A stretch of 64,000 bases of DNA from an uncultured Oscillospiraceae bacterium (GTDB taxonomy: Bacteria > Bacillota > Clostridia > Oscillospirales > Oscillospiraceae): the NCBI GenBank assembly GCA_944385415.1, contig CALWXC010000002.1, positions 62,001 to 126,000 of the forward strand, in the 5' to 3' direction. Positions 16,536-25,395 of this stretch are shown one piece after another. Below the pieces are notes generated by a model. The model worked only from the letters and a program-made list of their open reading frames with translations. It searched no databases and had not been told where the DNA came from. Positions within the stretch are counted from its first letter, which is position 1. Each line of letters starts with the position of its first letter. A program made the translations under genes and the position numbers.

Positions 16536-17897
16536 TTATTTGCCCACGCAGAAGCGCGAGAAAATCTGATCGGTGATCTCCGTCCGAGCCGTCCGGCCGT
16601 TGATCTGTCCCAGCAGCTCCATGGCTTCCTCCACATCCACCAGAACGGCGTCCGGCGTCAGCCTCTGCCGCAGGGCCGCCGTGGCCCGTTCCAGTGCTTC
16701 CGATGCCAGAAACACCGCCCCCGCCTGCCGGGCGTTGGTGAGAAGGGTGCCGTCGCAGGGCAGGTCCAGGGGGAACAGCTCTTCTACTACCCGTTCCAGG
16801 GAATCCAGGCCCTCGCCGGTTTTGGTGCACAGGGGAATCACCCAGTCGAAGGGCAGATCCGCCGGGGAAATCTGCTGGGGAAGATCCTGTTTGTTCAGCA
16901 GGGCGATGGCGTGCTCTGCTTCCCACGCTGCCGCCATGGCCGCTTGGTCCTCATCGTCCAGGGGACGGCTGCCGTCAAAGACGCACAGGGCCAACTTGGC
17001 TTTTTTGGCCGCCTGCCGGCTCCGTTCCACGCCCATGGCTTCAATCTGGTCATCTGTATCCCGGATGCCTGCCGTGTCCGTCAGCCGCAGTTTGATGGAA
17101 CCCAGCTTCAGAACCTCTGTCACCGCGTCCCGGGTGGTACCGGCCACGTCGGTGACAATAACCCGGTCATAGCCCGCCAGGGCGTTGAGCAGGCTGGACT
17201 TGCCCACATTGGGCTTGCCCAGAATGACGGCGTCGAGGCCGTTTTTCAGCACGGTACCTCGCCGGTAGGTGGCGGCCAGGGCGGCCAAATCCGCCTGGGC
17301 CGACGAGACAGCTTCGGTGATCTCCGAATTGCGGAAGTCCTCAATGTCCTCGTCGGGGTAATCCAAAACGGCGTGGAAGTGGGCGCACAGTCCGGCCAGC
17401 CGGTCATACAGCGGGTCAATGCGGCTGCGGACCGCGCCGGACAGCTGTCCGGCGGCATTGGCGGCGGCTTCGGCGGTGTCGGCCTCAATGAGGTCGATGA
17501 CGGCTTCGGCCTGGCTCAAATCGAGACAGCCGTTGAGGAAGGCACGCTTGGTGAACTCGCCGGGTCCGGCCTGTTGGGCTCCGGCGGCCAACAGCGCTTG
17601 CAGTCCCGCCGCCAGAACGGCCAGAGAGCCGTGACAGTGGAGCTCTGCCGTGTCCTCGCCGGTGTAGGAGTGGGGGGCACGGGACACGGTGGCCAACACC
17701 TGATCCAACACCCGCCCCTGGGCGTCGTGGAGACTGCCCAGCACCAGACGGCGGTCCGCCGTTTGGGCCAGGGGCTTGCTGCTGGCGGCGGTAAACACCC
17801 GGTCGGCCACGGCAATGGCGCCGTCGCCGGACAGGCGCAGAATGCCGATGGCCCCCGGCTGGGGCGCCGTGGAAATGGCGGCGATGACCTGAGACAT
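16536..17897 (-). CDS. mnmE: tRNA uridine-5-carboxymethylaminomethyl modification GTPase MnmE
   Basis: 453 residues. The N-terminal folate-binding domain begins IAAISTAPQPGAIGILRLSG and contains HCHGS-like HCHGSLAVL near residue 86; the G domain (about residues 215-375) has ILGKPNVGKSSLLNAL, DVAGTTRD, DTAGIRDT and NKQD; the C-terminus ends FCVGK, the conserved CxGK motif. With MnmG (at 42.7 kb here) it modifies the wobble uridine of several tRNAs. Start ATG at 17897 is preceded by AAAAGGAGAGG. It has its own strong promoter. Confidence 0.96.
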   Translation of the reverse strand: MSQVIAAISTAPQPGAIGILRLSGDGAIAVADRVFTAASSKPLAQTADRRLVLGSLHDAQGRVLDQVLATVSRAPHSYTGEDTAELHCHGSLAVLAAGLQALLAAGAQQAGPGEFTKRAFLNGCLDLSQAEAVIDLIEADTAEAAANAAGQLSGAVRSRIDPLYDRLAGLCAHFHAVLDYPDEDIEDFRNSEITEAVSSAQADLAALAATYRRGTVLKNGLDAVILGKPNVGKSSLLNALAGYDRVIVTDVAGTTRDAVTEVLKLGSIKLRLTDTAGIRDTDDQIEAMGVERSRQAAKKAKLALCVFDGSRPLDDEDQAAMAAAWEAEHAIALLNKQDLPQQISPADLPFDWVIPLCTKTGEGLDSLERVVEELFPLDLPCDGTLLTNARQAGAVFLASEALERATAALRQRLTPDAVLVDVEEAMELLGQINGRTARTEITDQIFSRFCVGK

Positions 17898-17929
17898 GCA
17901 ATCCTCTCCTTTTCATATATCAAGCACAT

Positions 17930-17958
17930 AGTATACTCCTTTTTCCCCCCGATGACAA
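17930..17958 (-). promoter_or_regulatory. Promoter of mnmE
   Basis: On the minus strand TTGTCA (17953-17958), 17 bp, TATACT (17930-17935): near-consensus sigma-A promoter. Confidence 0.8.
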
Positions 17959-18060
17959 GTAAGACCGGCGGAGAATTGTCGGAGTTTGGCGAAAGCGTTG
18001 CGTTTTTCCTGAAATTATGGTATTTTATAAAGACTAATCTGTTCGAAAGGACATATCGCC

Positions 18061-19947
18061 ATGAAACAATGGATTGCTGCATTGCTTTGCGCCCTGGTTT
18101 TGGTGCAGCCGGTTCTGGCCACCGGCACGGGCAATGACGCGGATACCACCAATGGAGAAACCACCGGTGAAACGGCCGACAACGCCGCCGATGCCACCGG
18201 AGACGATGCGGACGCAGCAGCTGGTGACAGCGGTACAGACCGCATTCCCAGCACCGACCCGGATTCCACCACGGCCACCGGCGGTACCACCGGCACAAAC
18301 ACCAACGCCGGTACGACCACCGGCACCACCGGCAACACCGTAGATGCCAAGACGGCCACCATTACCAATTTCAATGCCCAGTGGGCGGTGGATGCCAAGG
18401 GCCGGGCCACGGCCACTATCCGGGTGGACATGAACCTGCCCTCCACGGTAACGCAGCTGGACTTTCCCATCGGCAACGGCGTGAACGCACAGCTGAGCGG
18501 CTATAGCGATGTTGAGATCGTGGACATCACCGACGGCAAGGCCCTGCGGCTGGTGGCTGATCCGGGCTTTACGGGCGTCCAGACCTTTACGCTGTCCTAC
18601 GCGGTGGAGAACGCCATCAAGGTCACGGAGACAGGCCAAAAGCTGGAACTGGACCTTATGGCGCCGGGCTGGGCCTGGCCCATGGAACAGGCGTCCTTTA
18701 CACTGACAATGCCAGCCGTCTTCACCGGAGAGCCCACCTATGTGGGCGGCTATTATGCCGATTTGGTGGCCGACTATATGACTCTGGAGCAGACGGATAC
18801 CACCATCACCGGCACCTATAAGGAGCCGCTGCGGGACCACGAAAGCCTCAGCATTTCCCTGGACCTGCCCGTCGAGTACATCACCATCCGCAGCGCCAGC
18901 GGCATTTCCCAGGTGGTGACGTTGTCGGTGACGATTCTGCTGGCAGTGCTGGCGCTTCTGTACTGGTACAAGACCTTGAGCAATGGCAAAATGAAAATCG
19001 TCTCCCGCACCATGGCCCCCGACGGCGTGGGCGCCGGAGAACTGCCTCTGCTGCTTATGGGCGGCCGTCCCCGGCTGTCGCTACAGGTGGCCCAATGGGC
19101 CTCCTTGGGCTACCTGGTCATGGGTTATGACCAGCGGGGCCGGGTGGTCCTCCAAAAGACCATGGATATGGGCACCGAGCGCCGCCAGTCGGATCAGGTG
19201 ACTTTCCAAAAGCTGTTTGGAGAAAATACGGTCTGTGAGGGCGAGGGCCGCCGGTTTGCCGCCCTGGCGGACTGGTACGCCCACAATATGGAGCGCAGCT
19301 GCCGCCGCCGCTACTTCTCCCGCACCAGCGGCGCACCCTTGATCCTCTATCTGCTGGGTGTGATCTCCTGTGCCGTGGCTCTGTTCGGCGCGGCTTCCAC
19401 GGGTCTGCCGGACGGAAAGCTGCGGGGACTGCTGCTGGCGCTGGTGGCCGTACTGGGTCTGGCCGCCGGTGTATCTGCCACCGTTTCTGCCATTATGGCC
19501 ACCCGGCGGCAATTTCAACCGGTGGTTCTCGGTGTATTTTTGCCGCTGGTGGCGCTGGTGCTGGCCGTGGTGTGGGGCGGCGTGCTGCCCATGGTTATCG
19601 CTTTTGCCACGGTGGTATTCGGTGCGGTGGCCACCATGCGCGGCGGACGCCGCAGCGCCGCCGGTCAGAATATCACGGCCCAGGCGTTGGGCTTCCGCCG
19701 GTACATCCAATATCTGTCAACCCATCAGCTGACCATGCAGCTGCGGGACAATGGGCTTTATTTCTATGATCTTCTGCCCTTTACCGAGGCCATGGGGCTC
19801 AGCGACGATCTGGCCTCCCGAGTTGACCGGTTCCAGATTGAGCCCTGCCCCTGGTTCCGGGCCCGCCGCAAGCAGCCCCAGACGCCCCCCGGCTTTACAG
19901 CGGCGTTTCAGGATATGCTCCGGCGCATGGACAACAGCGGACGATAA
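18061..19947 (+). CDS. DUF2207-family membrane protein
   Basis: 628 residues. A signal peptide (MKQWIAALLCALVLVQPVLA) is followed by a Thr/Gly/Asp-rich low-complexity linker (about residues 21-95), an extracytoplasmic beta-rich domain of the DUF2207 type (about 96-285), a membrane helix near 290-305, a cytoplasmic region, and three or four further helices near 430-540. Function is unknown; the family is widespread in Firmicutes and Actinobacteria. A possible promoter is TTGCGT (17998-18003) with TATTTT 17 bp on. The gene stands alone, with a strong terminator behind it. Confidence 0.8.
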   Translation: MKQWIAALLCALVLVQPVLATGTGNDADTTNGETTGETADNAADATGDDADAAAGDSGTDRIPSTDPDSTTATGGTTGTNTNAGTTTGTTGNTVDAKTATITNFNAQWAVDAKGRATATIRVDMNLPSTVTQLDFPIGNGVNAQLSGYSDVEIVDITDGKALRLVADPGFTGVQTFTLSYAVENAIKVTETGQKLELDLMAPGWAWPMEQASFTLTMPAVFTGEPTYVGGYYADLVADYMTLEQTDTTITGTYKEPLRDHESLSISLDLPVEYITIRSASGISQVVTLSVTILLAVLALLYWYKTLSNGKMKIVSRTMAPDGVGAGELPLLLMGGRPRLSLQVAQWASLGYLVMGYDQRGRVVLQKTMDMGTERRQSDQVTFQKLFGENTVCEGEGRRFAALADWYAHNMERSCRRRYFSRTSGAPLILYLLGVISCAVALFGAASTGLPDGKLRGLLLALVAVLGLAAGVSATVSAIMATRRQFQPVVLGVFLPLVALVLAVVWGGVLPMVIAFATVVFGAVATMRGGRRSAAGQNITAQALGFRRYIQYLSTHQLTMQLRDNGLYFYDLLPFTEAMGLSDDLASRVDRFQIEPCPWFRARRKQPQTPPGFTAAFQDMLRRMDNSGR

Positions 19948-19977
19948 CCGCTTGAACATCCGGATATCAAAAAATGA

Positions 19978-20024
19978 CCGCAGCGACGCAAGAAAACGGC
20001 TTTCTTGCGTCGCTGCGGTTTTTT
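19978..20024 (+). terminator. Strong intrinsic terminator after the DUF2207 gene
   Basis: An 18-19 bp stem beginning CCGCAGCGACGCAAGAAA with a 4-base loop, followed by TTTTTT. Confidence 0.9.
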
Positions 20025-20056
20025 ATGCGGGGAATCTGCTTCCGATACCGGCCCGG

Positions 20057-21112
20057 TCAAATCCGGAGGTCCAGATTGGGCGACAGGACGGCGAACCGTT
20101 CAAAATACCCCTTGGCGGAACATTGCAGATTGGACAAAAACCGGTTCAGCAAACTGGCACTTTCGGTTTCCTGTTTGGAGGGGGAGAGCAAATCCGATAC
20201 CTTGCGGGGCTTTCCCTGGGCATCCAGACGGAATTCGGCTTCCTGGCGGTGTTCCGTGCCGCTCTCGTCGGTCCAACAAACCCAGGTACGGCCCTTAAAG
20301 CCGTCGGTGGGGTCAAAGCCGTCGGTGGTGTAGTCGGTGACGGTTTTGGTGCCGTCGGCGTTGCTCACGGTCATGGATGTAAGCTGAATGCTGCCCTGGG
20401 CATTGCTGCCGCTTTCAAAAAACCATTGGAAGTTCTTCGGCGGCACCATATCCGGGTCCAGAACAAAGTGATTCTCAGACACAATAAACGGGTCACCTGC
20501 CAGCGCGGAGTTGAAATTATAGCGGTGGGTCTCGCCCTTGGCCAGATAGTCGGGCACGGTAAAGGTGGAATCGTGCTCTTGGGCCACAGCCTGGGCGCCC
20601 GCCGTGATGGCGGAAATGGCCGATTCACTGGCGTAATAGTAATCGGAGTTGTAATAACTCCAGCCGCGCTGGGCGTTCATTTTGCCGGTGATGTACTGCT
20701 GTCCCTCGGCGTTGTTGCGCTCCACGGCGGCTGCCAGGATTTTCTCCCGGAACAGGTCGTAAAACCGGCTGGCCGTCTCTTTCTGTGCATCGGTCAGGGG
20801 GCCGGTGGGATTCTTCGCAGAGCCGAACAGCTCCTTTTTCAGCAGCCGTTCATACTCGGCCTGCAATTCGGTTTCAGACAGCTTCCCGTCCATAAACGCG
20901 TTAATGGGCGCGTCCATGGGGCTTTTCACTGCGGAAAAATCGCCGCGCAGGGCGTCTTCCATGGTAATGTAGGAAAAATTGGAATCAAAGCGCACAAAGG
21001 AATCGGTGTTTACAGAGCCCTCCGGGACCTTTTGCAGGTCGTTCGAGATATCCAAATGGGTTCCATATGGACTCTGAATGACGGGGTAATTGGTCGAGTT
21101 GACGCCGTTCAT
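20057..21112 (-). CDS. Unrecognised 351-residue protein with a sigma-D-like promoter
   Basis: I do not recognise the family. The protein starts MNGVNSTNYPVIQSPYG, has no signal peptide or membrane helix, is polar and tyrosine-rich (GWSYYNSDYYYASES near residue 150), and contains helical stretches such as LSETELQAEYERLLKKELFG near residue 78. It has an excellent ribosome-binding site (AAGGAGG) before the ATG. The only clue is upstream: a near-perfect sigma-28/FliA-type promoter, which suggests expression with motility or chemotaxis genes. It is a single gene facing a convergent DUF2207 gene. Confidence 0.7.
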   Translation of the reverse strand: MNGVNSTNYPVIQSPYGTHLDISNDLQKVPEGSVNTDSFVRFDSNFSYITMEDALRGDFSAVKSPMDAPINAFMDGKLSETELQAEYERLLKKELFGSAKNPTGPLTDAQKETASRFYDLFREKILAAAVERNNAEGQQYITGKMNAQRGWSYYNSDYYYASESAISAITAGAQAVAQEHDSTFTVPDYLAKGETHRYNFNSALAGDPFIVSENHFVLDPDMVPPKNFQWFFESGSNAQGSIQLTSMTVSNADGTKTVTDYTTDGFDPTDGFKGRTWVCWTDESGTEHRQEAEFRLDAQGKPRKVSDLLSPSKQETESASLLNRFLSNLQCSAKGYFERFAVLSPNLDLRI

Positions 21113-21215
21113 GTTCAGGACCTCCTTGTTTTTTCCAAAATCAGTTTAATCTGTGCGGATATTGGCGGTGCTGGCCGGATACAACACCCAACGGTTCAAA
21201 TTACAATCAGTTTTA

Positions 21216-21242
21216 TTATCGGCACATTTTTCCAAAAGGTTA
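21216..21242 (-). promoter_or_regulatory. Putative sigma-D/FliA (sigma-28) promoter
   Basis: On the minus strand TAACCTTT, 11 bp, GCCGATAA. The known consensus is TAAAGTTT-N11-GCCGATAA, so the -10 element matches 8 of 8 and the -35 element 6 of 8, with exact spacing. It lies about 104 bp upstream of the unrecognised gene. Confidence 0.7.
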
Positions 21243-21287
21243 GCGGGCGCATGGCTGGTTGGGAACAAACCTGGAACCGTCCCAGGC

Positions 21288-21322
21288 GAAAAAGGGGCCC
21301 GCTGCCGACGGCAGCGGGCCCC
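21288..21322 (-). terminator. Intrinsic terminator of the adenine deaminase gene
   Basis: GC-rich stem GGGGCCCGCTGCC / GGCAGCGGGCCCC (21294-21322) with a T run on the minus strand. Confidence 0.9.
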
Positions 21323-21338
21323 GAAAAGGCGTTACAGA

Positions 21339-23072
21339 TTACACATATTGCTGGGTGTTCACATCCACCACGCCGCGGGTGGTGATGCGCAGGGTGGGAA
21401 TCACAGGCAGAGCCAGGAAGCTCAGTGTCATAAAGGGGTCAATACCGGGATTGATGCCCAAGCTGTAGGCCACTTCCTTGGCATGCTCCAGTGCTTCATT
21501 GAGCTGCTCCACCGGCTGCTCGGTGAGAATACCGGCCACTTCCAGCACAACCTCGGCCAGAATCACGCCGCCCCGGACCACCACGATGCCGCCGCGGTTT
21601 TCCACCACCCGGTTGACGGCTACAGCCATATCGGCGGAATTGGTACCCACGGCAATGATGTTGTGGCTGTCATGGGAGATGGAGGTTGCCACGGCGCCGT
21701 CTTGGAGCCCATAGCCCTGGAGATAGCCCAAGCCGATGTGGCCGGTGCCCTTGTGACGCTCCACCACGGCCACTTTCAGAATGTCCTGCTCCACATCCAC
21801 CTTGGTGGCGTAGCCCTGGTCGGTGGTGAGGATTTCGCCGTCCACCAGACCAATGATGCCGCGCTGGCGCTTGTCGCGGAAATCGTCCACCTCCAGCTTT
21901 CGGACGTGGAAGGTGTCCCTGGCCCGTTCCAGCAGATAGGGGTCGATCTGGGGCCACGGCATGTCGCGGCAGTAGTCGTCGCCATACCACAGCTTGCCCT
22001 TTTTGAACACCATTTCCACCTGGAAGTGTTCCAGACTGTCCACCACGCAGAAGTCGGCCAGATAGCCGGGGGAAATGGCGCCCCGGTTGTTGAGCTGATA
22101 ATACCGGGCGGCGTTGTGGCTGGCCACCTTGACGGCAATGATCGGGTCCACACCGGCGGCAATGGCCCGCCGTACAATGTGATCAATGTGACCCTCTTCC
22201 AGAATGTCGTTGGGGTGTCGGTCGTCACAGCAGAACATGCAGCGCTCATAATACTGAGGCGTCAGCAGGGGCAGCAGAGCGTCCAGATTCTTGGCCGCTG
22301 TACCCTCCCGAATCATAATGTACTGACCCAGACGCAGCTTGGCCAGGGCGTCCTCCATGTCATAGCATTCGTGGTCGGAATAGACGCCGGCGGCCACATA
22401 GGCGGCCAGGTCTTTATCCCGGATGCCGGGGGCGTGGCCGTCGATCTTTTTATGGTGGGCCTGGGCCGCCACAATCTTTTCCAATACCATGGAGTCGGCG
22501 GCGATGACGCCGGGGTAGTTCATCATTTCCGCCAGACCGTTGACTCTGGGGTGCTCGTAGAAGGAGTCAATAGCCCGGTAGTCCAACACCGCGCCGGACT
22601 CATCCAGGGGCGTGGCCGGGACGCAGGAGGGCAGCATAAACCGCACATCCACCGGCAGGCCCTCGGTGGCCTGGAGCATGTAGTCGATGCCGTCGGTGCC
22701 CATGACGTTGGCAATCTCATGGGGGTCCGTGATGACGGTGGTGGTGCCATGGGGCAGCACCGCCCGAGCAAACTCCCGGGGACTGACCAGGGAGCTTTCC
22801 AGATGAATATGGGCGTCGATGAGACCCGGCAGAACGATTTTACCGTGCATGTCGTAGGTCAGGCGGCCCTCATAGGTACCCATGCCCACAATCAGCCCCT
22901 CGGCCACGGCAATGTCGGCGGTACACAGCTCATTGGAAAACACGTTGACATAGGTGGCGTGCTTCAGAACCAGGTCGGCCGGTTCCAGTCCGGCGGCCAC
23001 GCGGACGATCCGCTGCTTTTTCCGCAGCTTGCGGTTGATCTTGCCGGAATAGCTTTCGTTGGTGTTTGCCAT
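21339..23072 (-). CDS. ade: Adenine deaminase
   Basis: 577 residues of the amidohydrolase superfamily. Metal ligands are visible in GLIDAHIHLESSLVSP near residue 95 and ITDPHEIANVMG near residue 125; FCCDDRHPNDI and SHDSHNIIAVGTN are further family signatures. It converts adenine to hypoxanthine and ammonia in purine salvage. I chose the ATG at 23072, which has AAAGGA at 8 bp; another in-frame ATG lies at 23081 and longer frames run into the promoter. No purine riboswitch is visible upstream. The N-terminus is basic (GKINRKLRKKQRIVRVAAG). Confidence 0.94.
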   Translation of the reverse strand: MANTNESYSGKINRKLRKKQRIVRVAAGLEPADLVLKHATYVNVFSNELCTADIAVAEGLIVGMGTYEGRLTYDMHGKIVLPGLIDAHIHLESSLVSPREFARAVLPHGTTTVITDPHEIANVMGTDGIDYMLQATEGLPVDVRFMLPSCVPATPLDESGAVLDYRAIDSFYEHPRVNGLAEMMNYPGVIAADSMVLEKIVAAQAHHKKIDGHAPGIRDKDLAAYVAAGVYSDHECYDMEDALAKLRLGQYIMIREGTAAKNLDALLPLLTPQYYERCMFCCDDRHPNDILEEGHIDHIVRRAIAAGVDPIIAVKVASHNAARYYQLNNRGAISPGYLADFCVVDSLEHFQVEMVFKKGKLWYGDDYCRDMPWPQIDPYLLERARDTFHVRKLEVDDFRDKRQRGIIGLVDGEILTTDQGYATKVDVEQDILKVAVVERHKGTGHIGLGYLQGYGLQDGAVATSISHDSHNIIAVGTNSADMAVAVNRVVENRGGIVVVRGGVILAEVVLEVAGILTEQPVEQLNEALEHAKEVAYSLGINPGIDPFMTLSFLALPVIPTLRITTRGVVDVNTQQYV

Positions 23073-23148
23073 AGGACTCATCCTTTCGCGCTTGGCACAT
23101 CGGACGGAAAATCCGCCCATCGGGCGACGGTGATTGTCTATTTTGTAC

Positions 23149-23177
23149 ATTGTACCACAATCCGGCGGGAAAGTCCA
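23149..23177 (-). promoter_or_regulatory. Promoter of ade
   Basis: On the minus strand TGGACT (23172-23177), 17 bp, TACAAT (23149-23154). Confidence 0.6.
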
Positions 23178-23198
23178 GTCAGCGGTCCGGGAATCCTG

Positions 23199-23849
23199 CT
23201 ACCGCAGGAAGGGCAGCTGCTGCCAGTGATGGTAATCCTCCAGGGTACAGGCGGCGGTGGCGGTGATTTCATCCCACTGGTGCACCGTGGCCGGGTCGGC
23301 AACAGCACAGACCTGGAACCCGTCGTTCACCGCCGTATGGATGGCGTAACAGGCATCTTCGAAAATCCAGGCGGCGTCTTTGGGCGTGCTGCCCAACGCG
23401 GCCCGGTAGATTTCCGGTGTGTGCTTGCTGTGGCCCACTTCGCCGCAGGTGTAGATTTCGTCGAACAGCATGTCGGCCCCCGTCAATGCCAAGGCTGGCA
23501 GCAGCAAACGGCGCTCAGTAGCCGTGGCCAGCACCAGTGTTACGCCCCGGTCCTTGAGCATCCGCAGAAAGTCCAGTGCGCCGGGTTTCAATTCCGCTTC
23601 CTTTGTATAATACTGCTGTACCCGCTGCTCTAGAATGGCGTGAATTTCCTCCAGCGGTTGGGGCAGATCATAGTCTTTCTTTAAAAAGGGCGCAAACTCC
23701 AGCATACCCAAGGCCAGGGTGTCCCGTCCAATGCTTTCCTTGGGGGAATGCCCCAGGGTCGTTACCACATGGGCCGCCGCGCTGCGCCACATGGCCGTGG
23801 AGTCGAGAATGGTTCCATCCATATCAAAGATGGCTTTTTGCAGTGTCAT
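23199..23849 (-). CDS. HAD-family hydrolase (phosphatase/phosphomutase-like)
   Basis: 216 residues. Motif I is IFDMDGTILDS (nucleophile Asp9, general acid Asp11), motif II is TLVLATATERR near residue 108, and motif IV is AAWIFEDACYAIHTAVNDG near residue 165, with an alpha-helical cap after motif I. This is the subfamily of beta-phosphoglucomutase and phosphoglycolate phosphatase; the substrate cannot be read from sequence. Start ATG at 23849 follows AAGGAGAG. It has its own promoter and is followed by ade on the same strand. Confidence 0.88.
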   Translation of the reverse strand: MTLQKAIFDMDGTILDSTAMWRSAAAHVVTTLGHSPKESIGRDTLALGMLEFAPFLKKDYDLPQPLEEIHAILEQRVQQYYTKEAELKPGALDFLRMLKDRGVTLVLATATERRLLLPALALTGADMLFDEIYTCGEVGHSKHTPEIYRAALGSTPKDAAWIFEDACYAIHTAVNDGFQVCAVADPATVHQWDEITATAACTLEDYHHWQQLPFLR

Positions 23850-23878
23850 GGTGTTCTCTCCTTCTCAAAAGTACCCCC

Positions 23879-23908
23879 ACTGTACCATCCCGCCCGGCGG
23901 CCTGTCAA
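23879..23908 (-). promoter_or_regulatory. Promoter of the HAD hydrolase gene
   Basis: On the minus strand TTGACA (23903-23908), 18 bp, TACAGT (23879-23884) with TGG before it. Confidence 0.7.
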
Positions 23909-24001
23909 TGGCTGTCTATGCAAAAACAGGCTGCATATATTCGTAATATACCGTATATTTATGGGTAATAGCTGAATATTCCCAAATATGCGTGAAAGTA
24001 T

Positions 24002-24019
24002 CATGTATTTTTATTCAAT
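24002..24019 (+). promoter_or_regulatory. ARG box (ArgR/AhrC operator) upstream of argG
   Basis: CATGTATTTTTATTCAAT differs at a single position from the AhrC-type pattern CATGAAT-WWWW-ATTCAA in the core. It sits directly before the -35 box of argG. Weaker AT-rich half-sites (for example TGAATATTC at 23973) lie further upstream. Confidence 0.65.
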
Positions 24020-24026
24020 TTTACAC

Positions 24027-24055
24027 TTGCCTTTTCTCTGCTGCGGTGCTATGAT
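24027..24055 (+). promoter_or_regulatory. Promoter of argG
   Basis: TTGCCT (24027-24032), 17 bp, TATGAT (24050-24055), with TGC just before the -10 box. Confidence 0.7.
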
Positions 24056-24097
24056 AGTGCCACAAAATAAAACGACATCTACGGAGGCGTATTTGCA

Positions 24098-25312
24098 ATG
24101 AGTGAGATCAAAAAAATCGTCCTGGCCTATTCCGGCGGCCTGGATACTTCCATTATCATCCCCTGGCTGAAGGAGCACTACAACAACCCTGAAATCATCG
24201 CCGTGGCTGCCGACGTGGGCCAGGACGACGAGCTGGAGGGCCTGGAGGAGAAGGCCATCAAGACCGGCGCTTCCAAGCTGTATGTGCTGGATCTCGTCGA
24301 TGAGATGGTGGATGACGTCATCATCCCCTCCATGATGATGGGCGCCAAGTACGAGGACTACCTGCTGGGCACCGCCTTTGCCCGTCCCATCATTGGCAAG
24401 GCTCTGGTGGACATCGCCAAGAAGGAGGGCGCCGACGCCATCGCCCACGGCGCCACCGGCAAGGGCAATGACCAGGTCCGTTTCGAGCTGGCTATCAAGC
24501 GGTTCGCCCCCGAGATGAAGATCATCGCTCCCTGGAGAGAGTGGGATATCAAGTCCCGCGAGGAGGAGATCGACTACGCCGAGGCCCACAATGTTCCTCT
24601 GAAGATTTCCCGTGAGACCAACTACTCCAAGGACAAGAACCTGTGGCACCTGAGCCATGAGGGCCTGGACCTGGAGGACCCCACCAATGAGCCCCTGTAT
24701 GATAAGGAAGGGTTCCTGGAGATGGGTGTGTCTCCCTTCAAGGCTCCCGATGAGGCCACCTATGTGACGTTGGACTTTGAGAAGGGCTGGCCCGTGGCCA
24801 TCGACGGCGAGAAGATGAAGGCCAGCGCCATTATCGCCAAGCTCAACAAGATCGGCGGCGCCAACGGCATCGGCCTGCTGGACATCGTGGAGAACCGGCT
24901 GGTGGGCATGAAGGACCGCGGCGTCTATGAGACCCCCGGCGGCACCATCCTGTACCGGGCCCATGAGGTTCTGGAAATGCTGACCCTGGACCGCGACACC
25001 AAGCACATGAAGTCCAAGCTGGCTGTGGATTTTGCCGATCTGGTGTACAACGGCAAGTGGTTCACCCCCCTGCGGGAGGCTCTGACGGCCTTCGCCGTGG
25101 ACACCCAGAAGTATGTCACCGGTCAGGTGAAGCTGAAGCTCTACAAGGGCAACATCATCACCTCTTCCGTGTCCTCTCCCTGCACCCTGTACTCCGAGAG
25201 TCTGGTGACCTTTGACGAGAGCGACTACGATCAGGCCCAGGCCACCGGCTTCATCAATCTGTGGGGTCTGCCCGATACGGTGCAGGCGCTCCGCGAGCAG
25301 GGCAAGCTGTAA
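24098..25312 (+). CDS. argG: Argininosuccinate synthase
   Basis: 404 residues. The ATP-binding motif [15 protein letters not shown] is at residues 10-24, and [14 protein letters not shown] near residue 115 with the family's typical length confirm it. It joins citrulline and aspartate in arginine synthesis. ATG at 24098 follows ACGGAGG. It is first of an argG-argH pair, under a promoter with an ARG box; codon use is strongly biased to the GC-rich set, which suggests high expression. Confidence 0.97.
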   Translation: MSEIKKIVLAYSGGLDTSIIIPWLKEHYNNPEIIAVAADVGQDDELEGLEEKAIKTGASKLYVLDLVDEMVDDVIIPSMMMGAKYEDYLLGTAFARPIIGKALVDIAKKEGADAIAHGATGKGNDQVRFELAIKRFAPEMKIIAPWREWDIKSREEEIDYAEAHNVPLKISRETNYSKDKNLWHLSHEGLDLEDPTNEPLYDKEGFLEMGVSPFKAPDEATYVTLDFEKGWPVAIDGEKMKASAIIAKLNKIGGANGIGLLDIVENRLVGMKDRGVYETPGGTILYRAHEVLEMLTLDRDTKHMKSKLAVDFADLVYNGKWFTPLREALTAFAVDTQKYVTGQVKLKLYKGNIITSSVSSPCTLYSESLVTFDESDYDQAQATGFINLWGLPDTVQALREQGKL

Positions 25313-25325
25313 GAATGACGATTCC

Positions 25326-25351
25326 GAGGGGCAAACGACTGTTTGCCCCTC
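25326..25351 (+). other. Hairpin between argG and argH
   Basis: Perfect 11-bp stem GAGGGGCAAAC / GTTTGCCCCTC with a 4-base loop, but followed by CTTTGC instead of a T run. It could be a partial terminator or an RNA-stability element that lowers argH relative to argG. Confidence 0.6.
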
Positions 25352-25395
25352 CTTTGCAATGATGATTTCTACGGGAAGAAAGGAACGAACGAACC

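Noticed and set aside
23073..23198. Purine riboswitch upstream of adenine deaminase
   Set aside because: The aptamer's conserved loops and three-way junction are not visible; the region contains only an ordinary promoter and a short leader.
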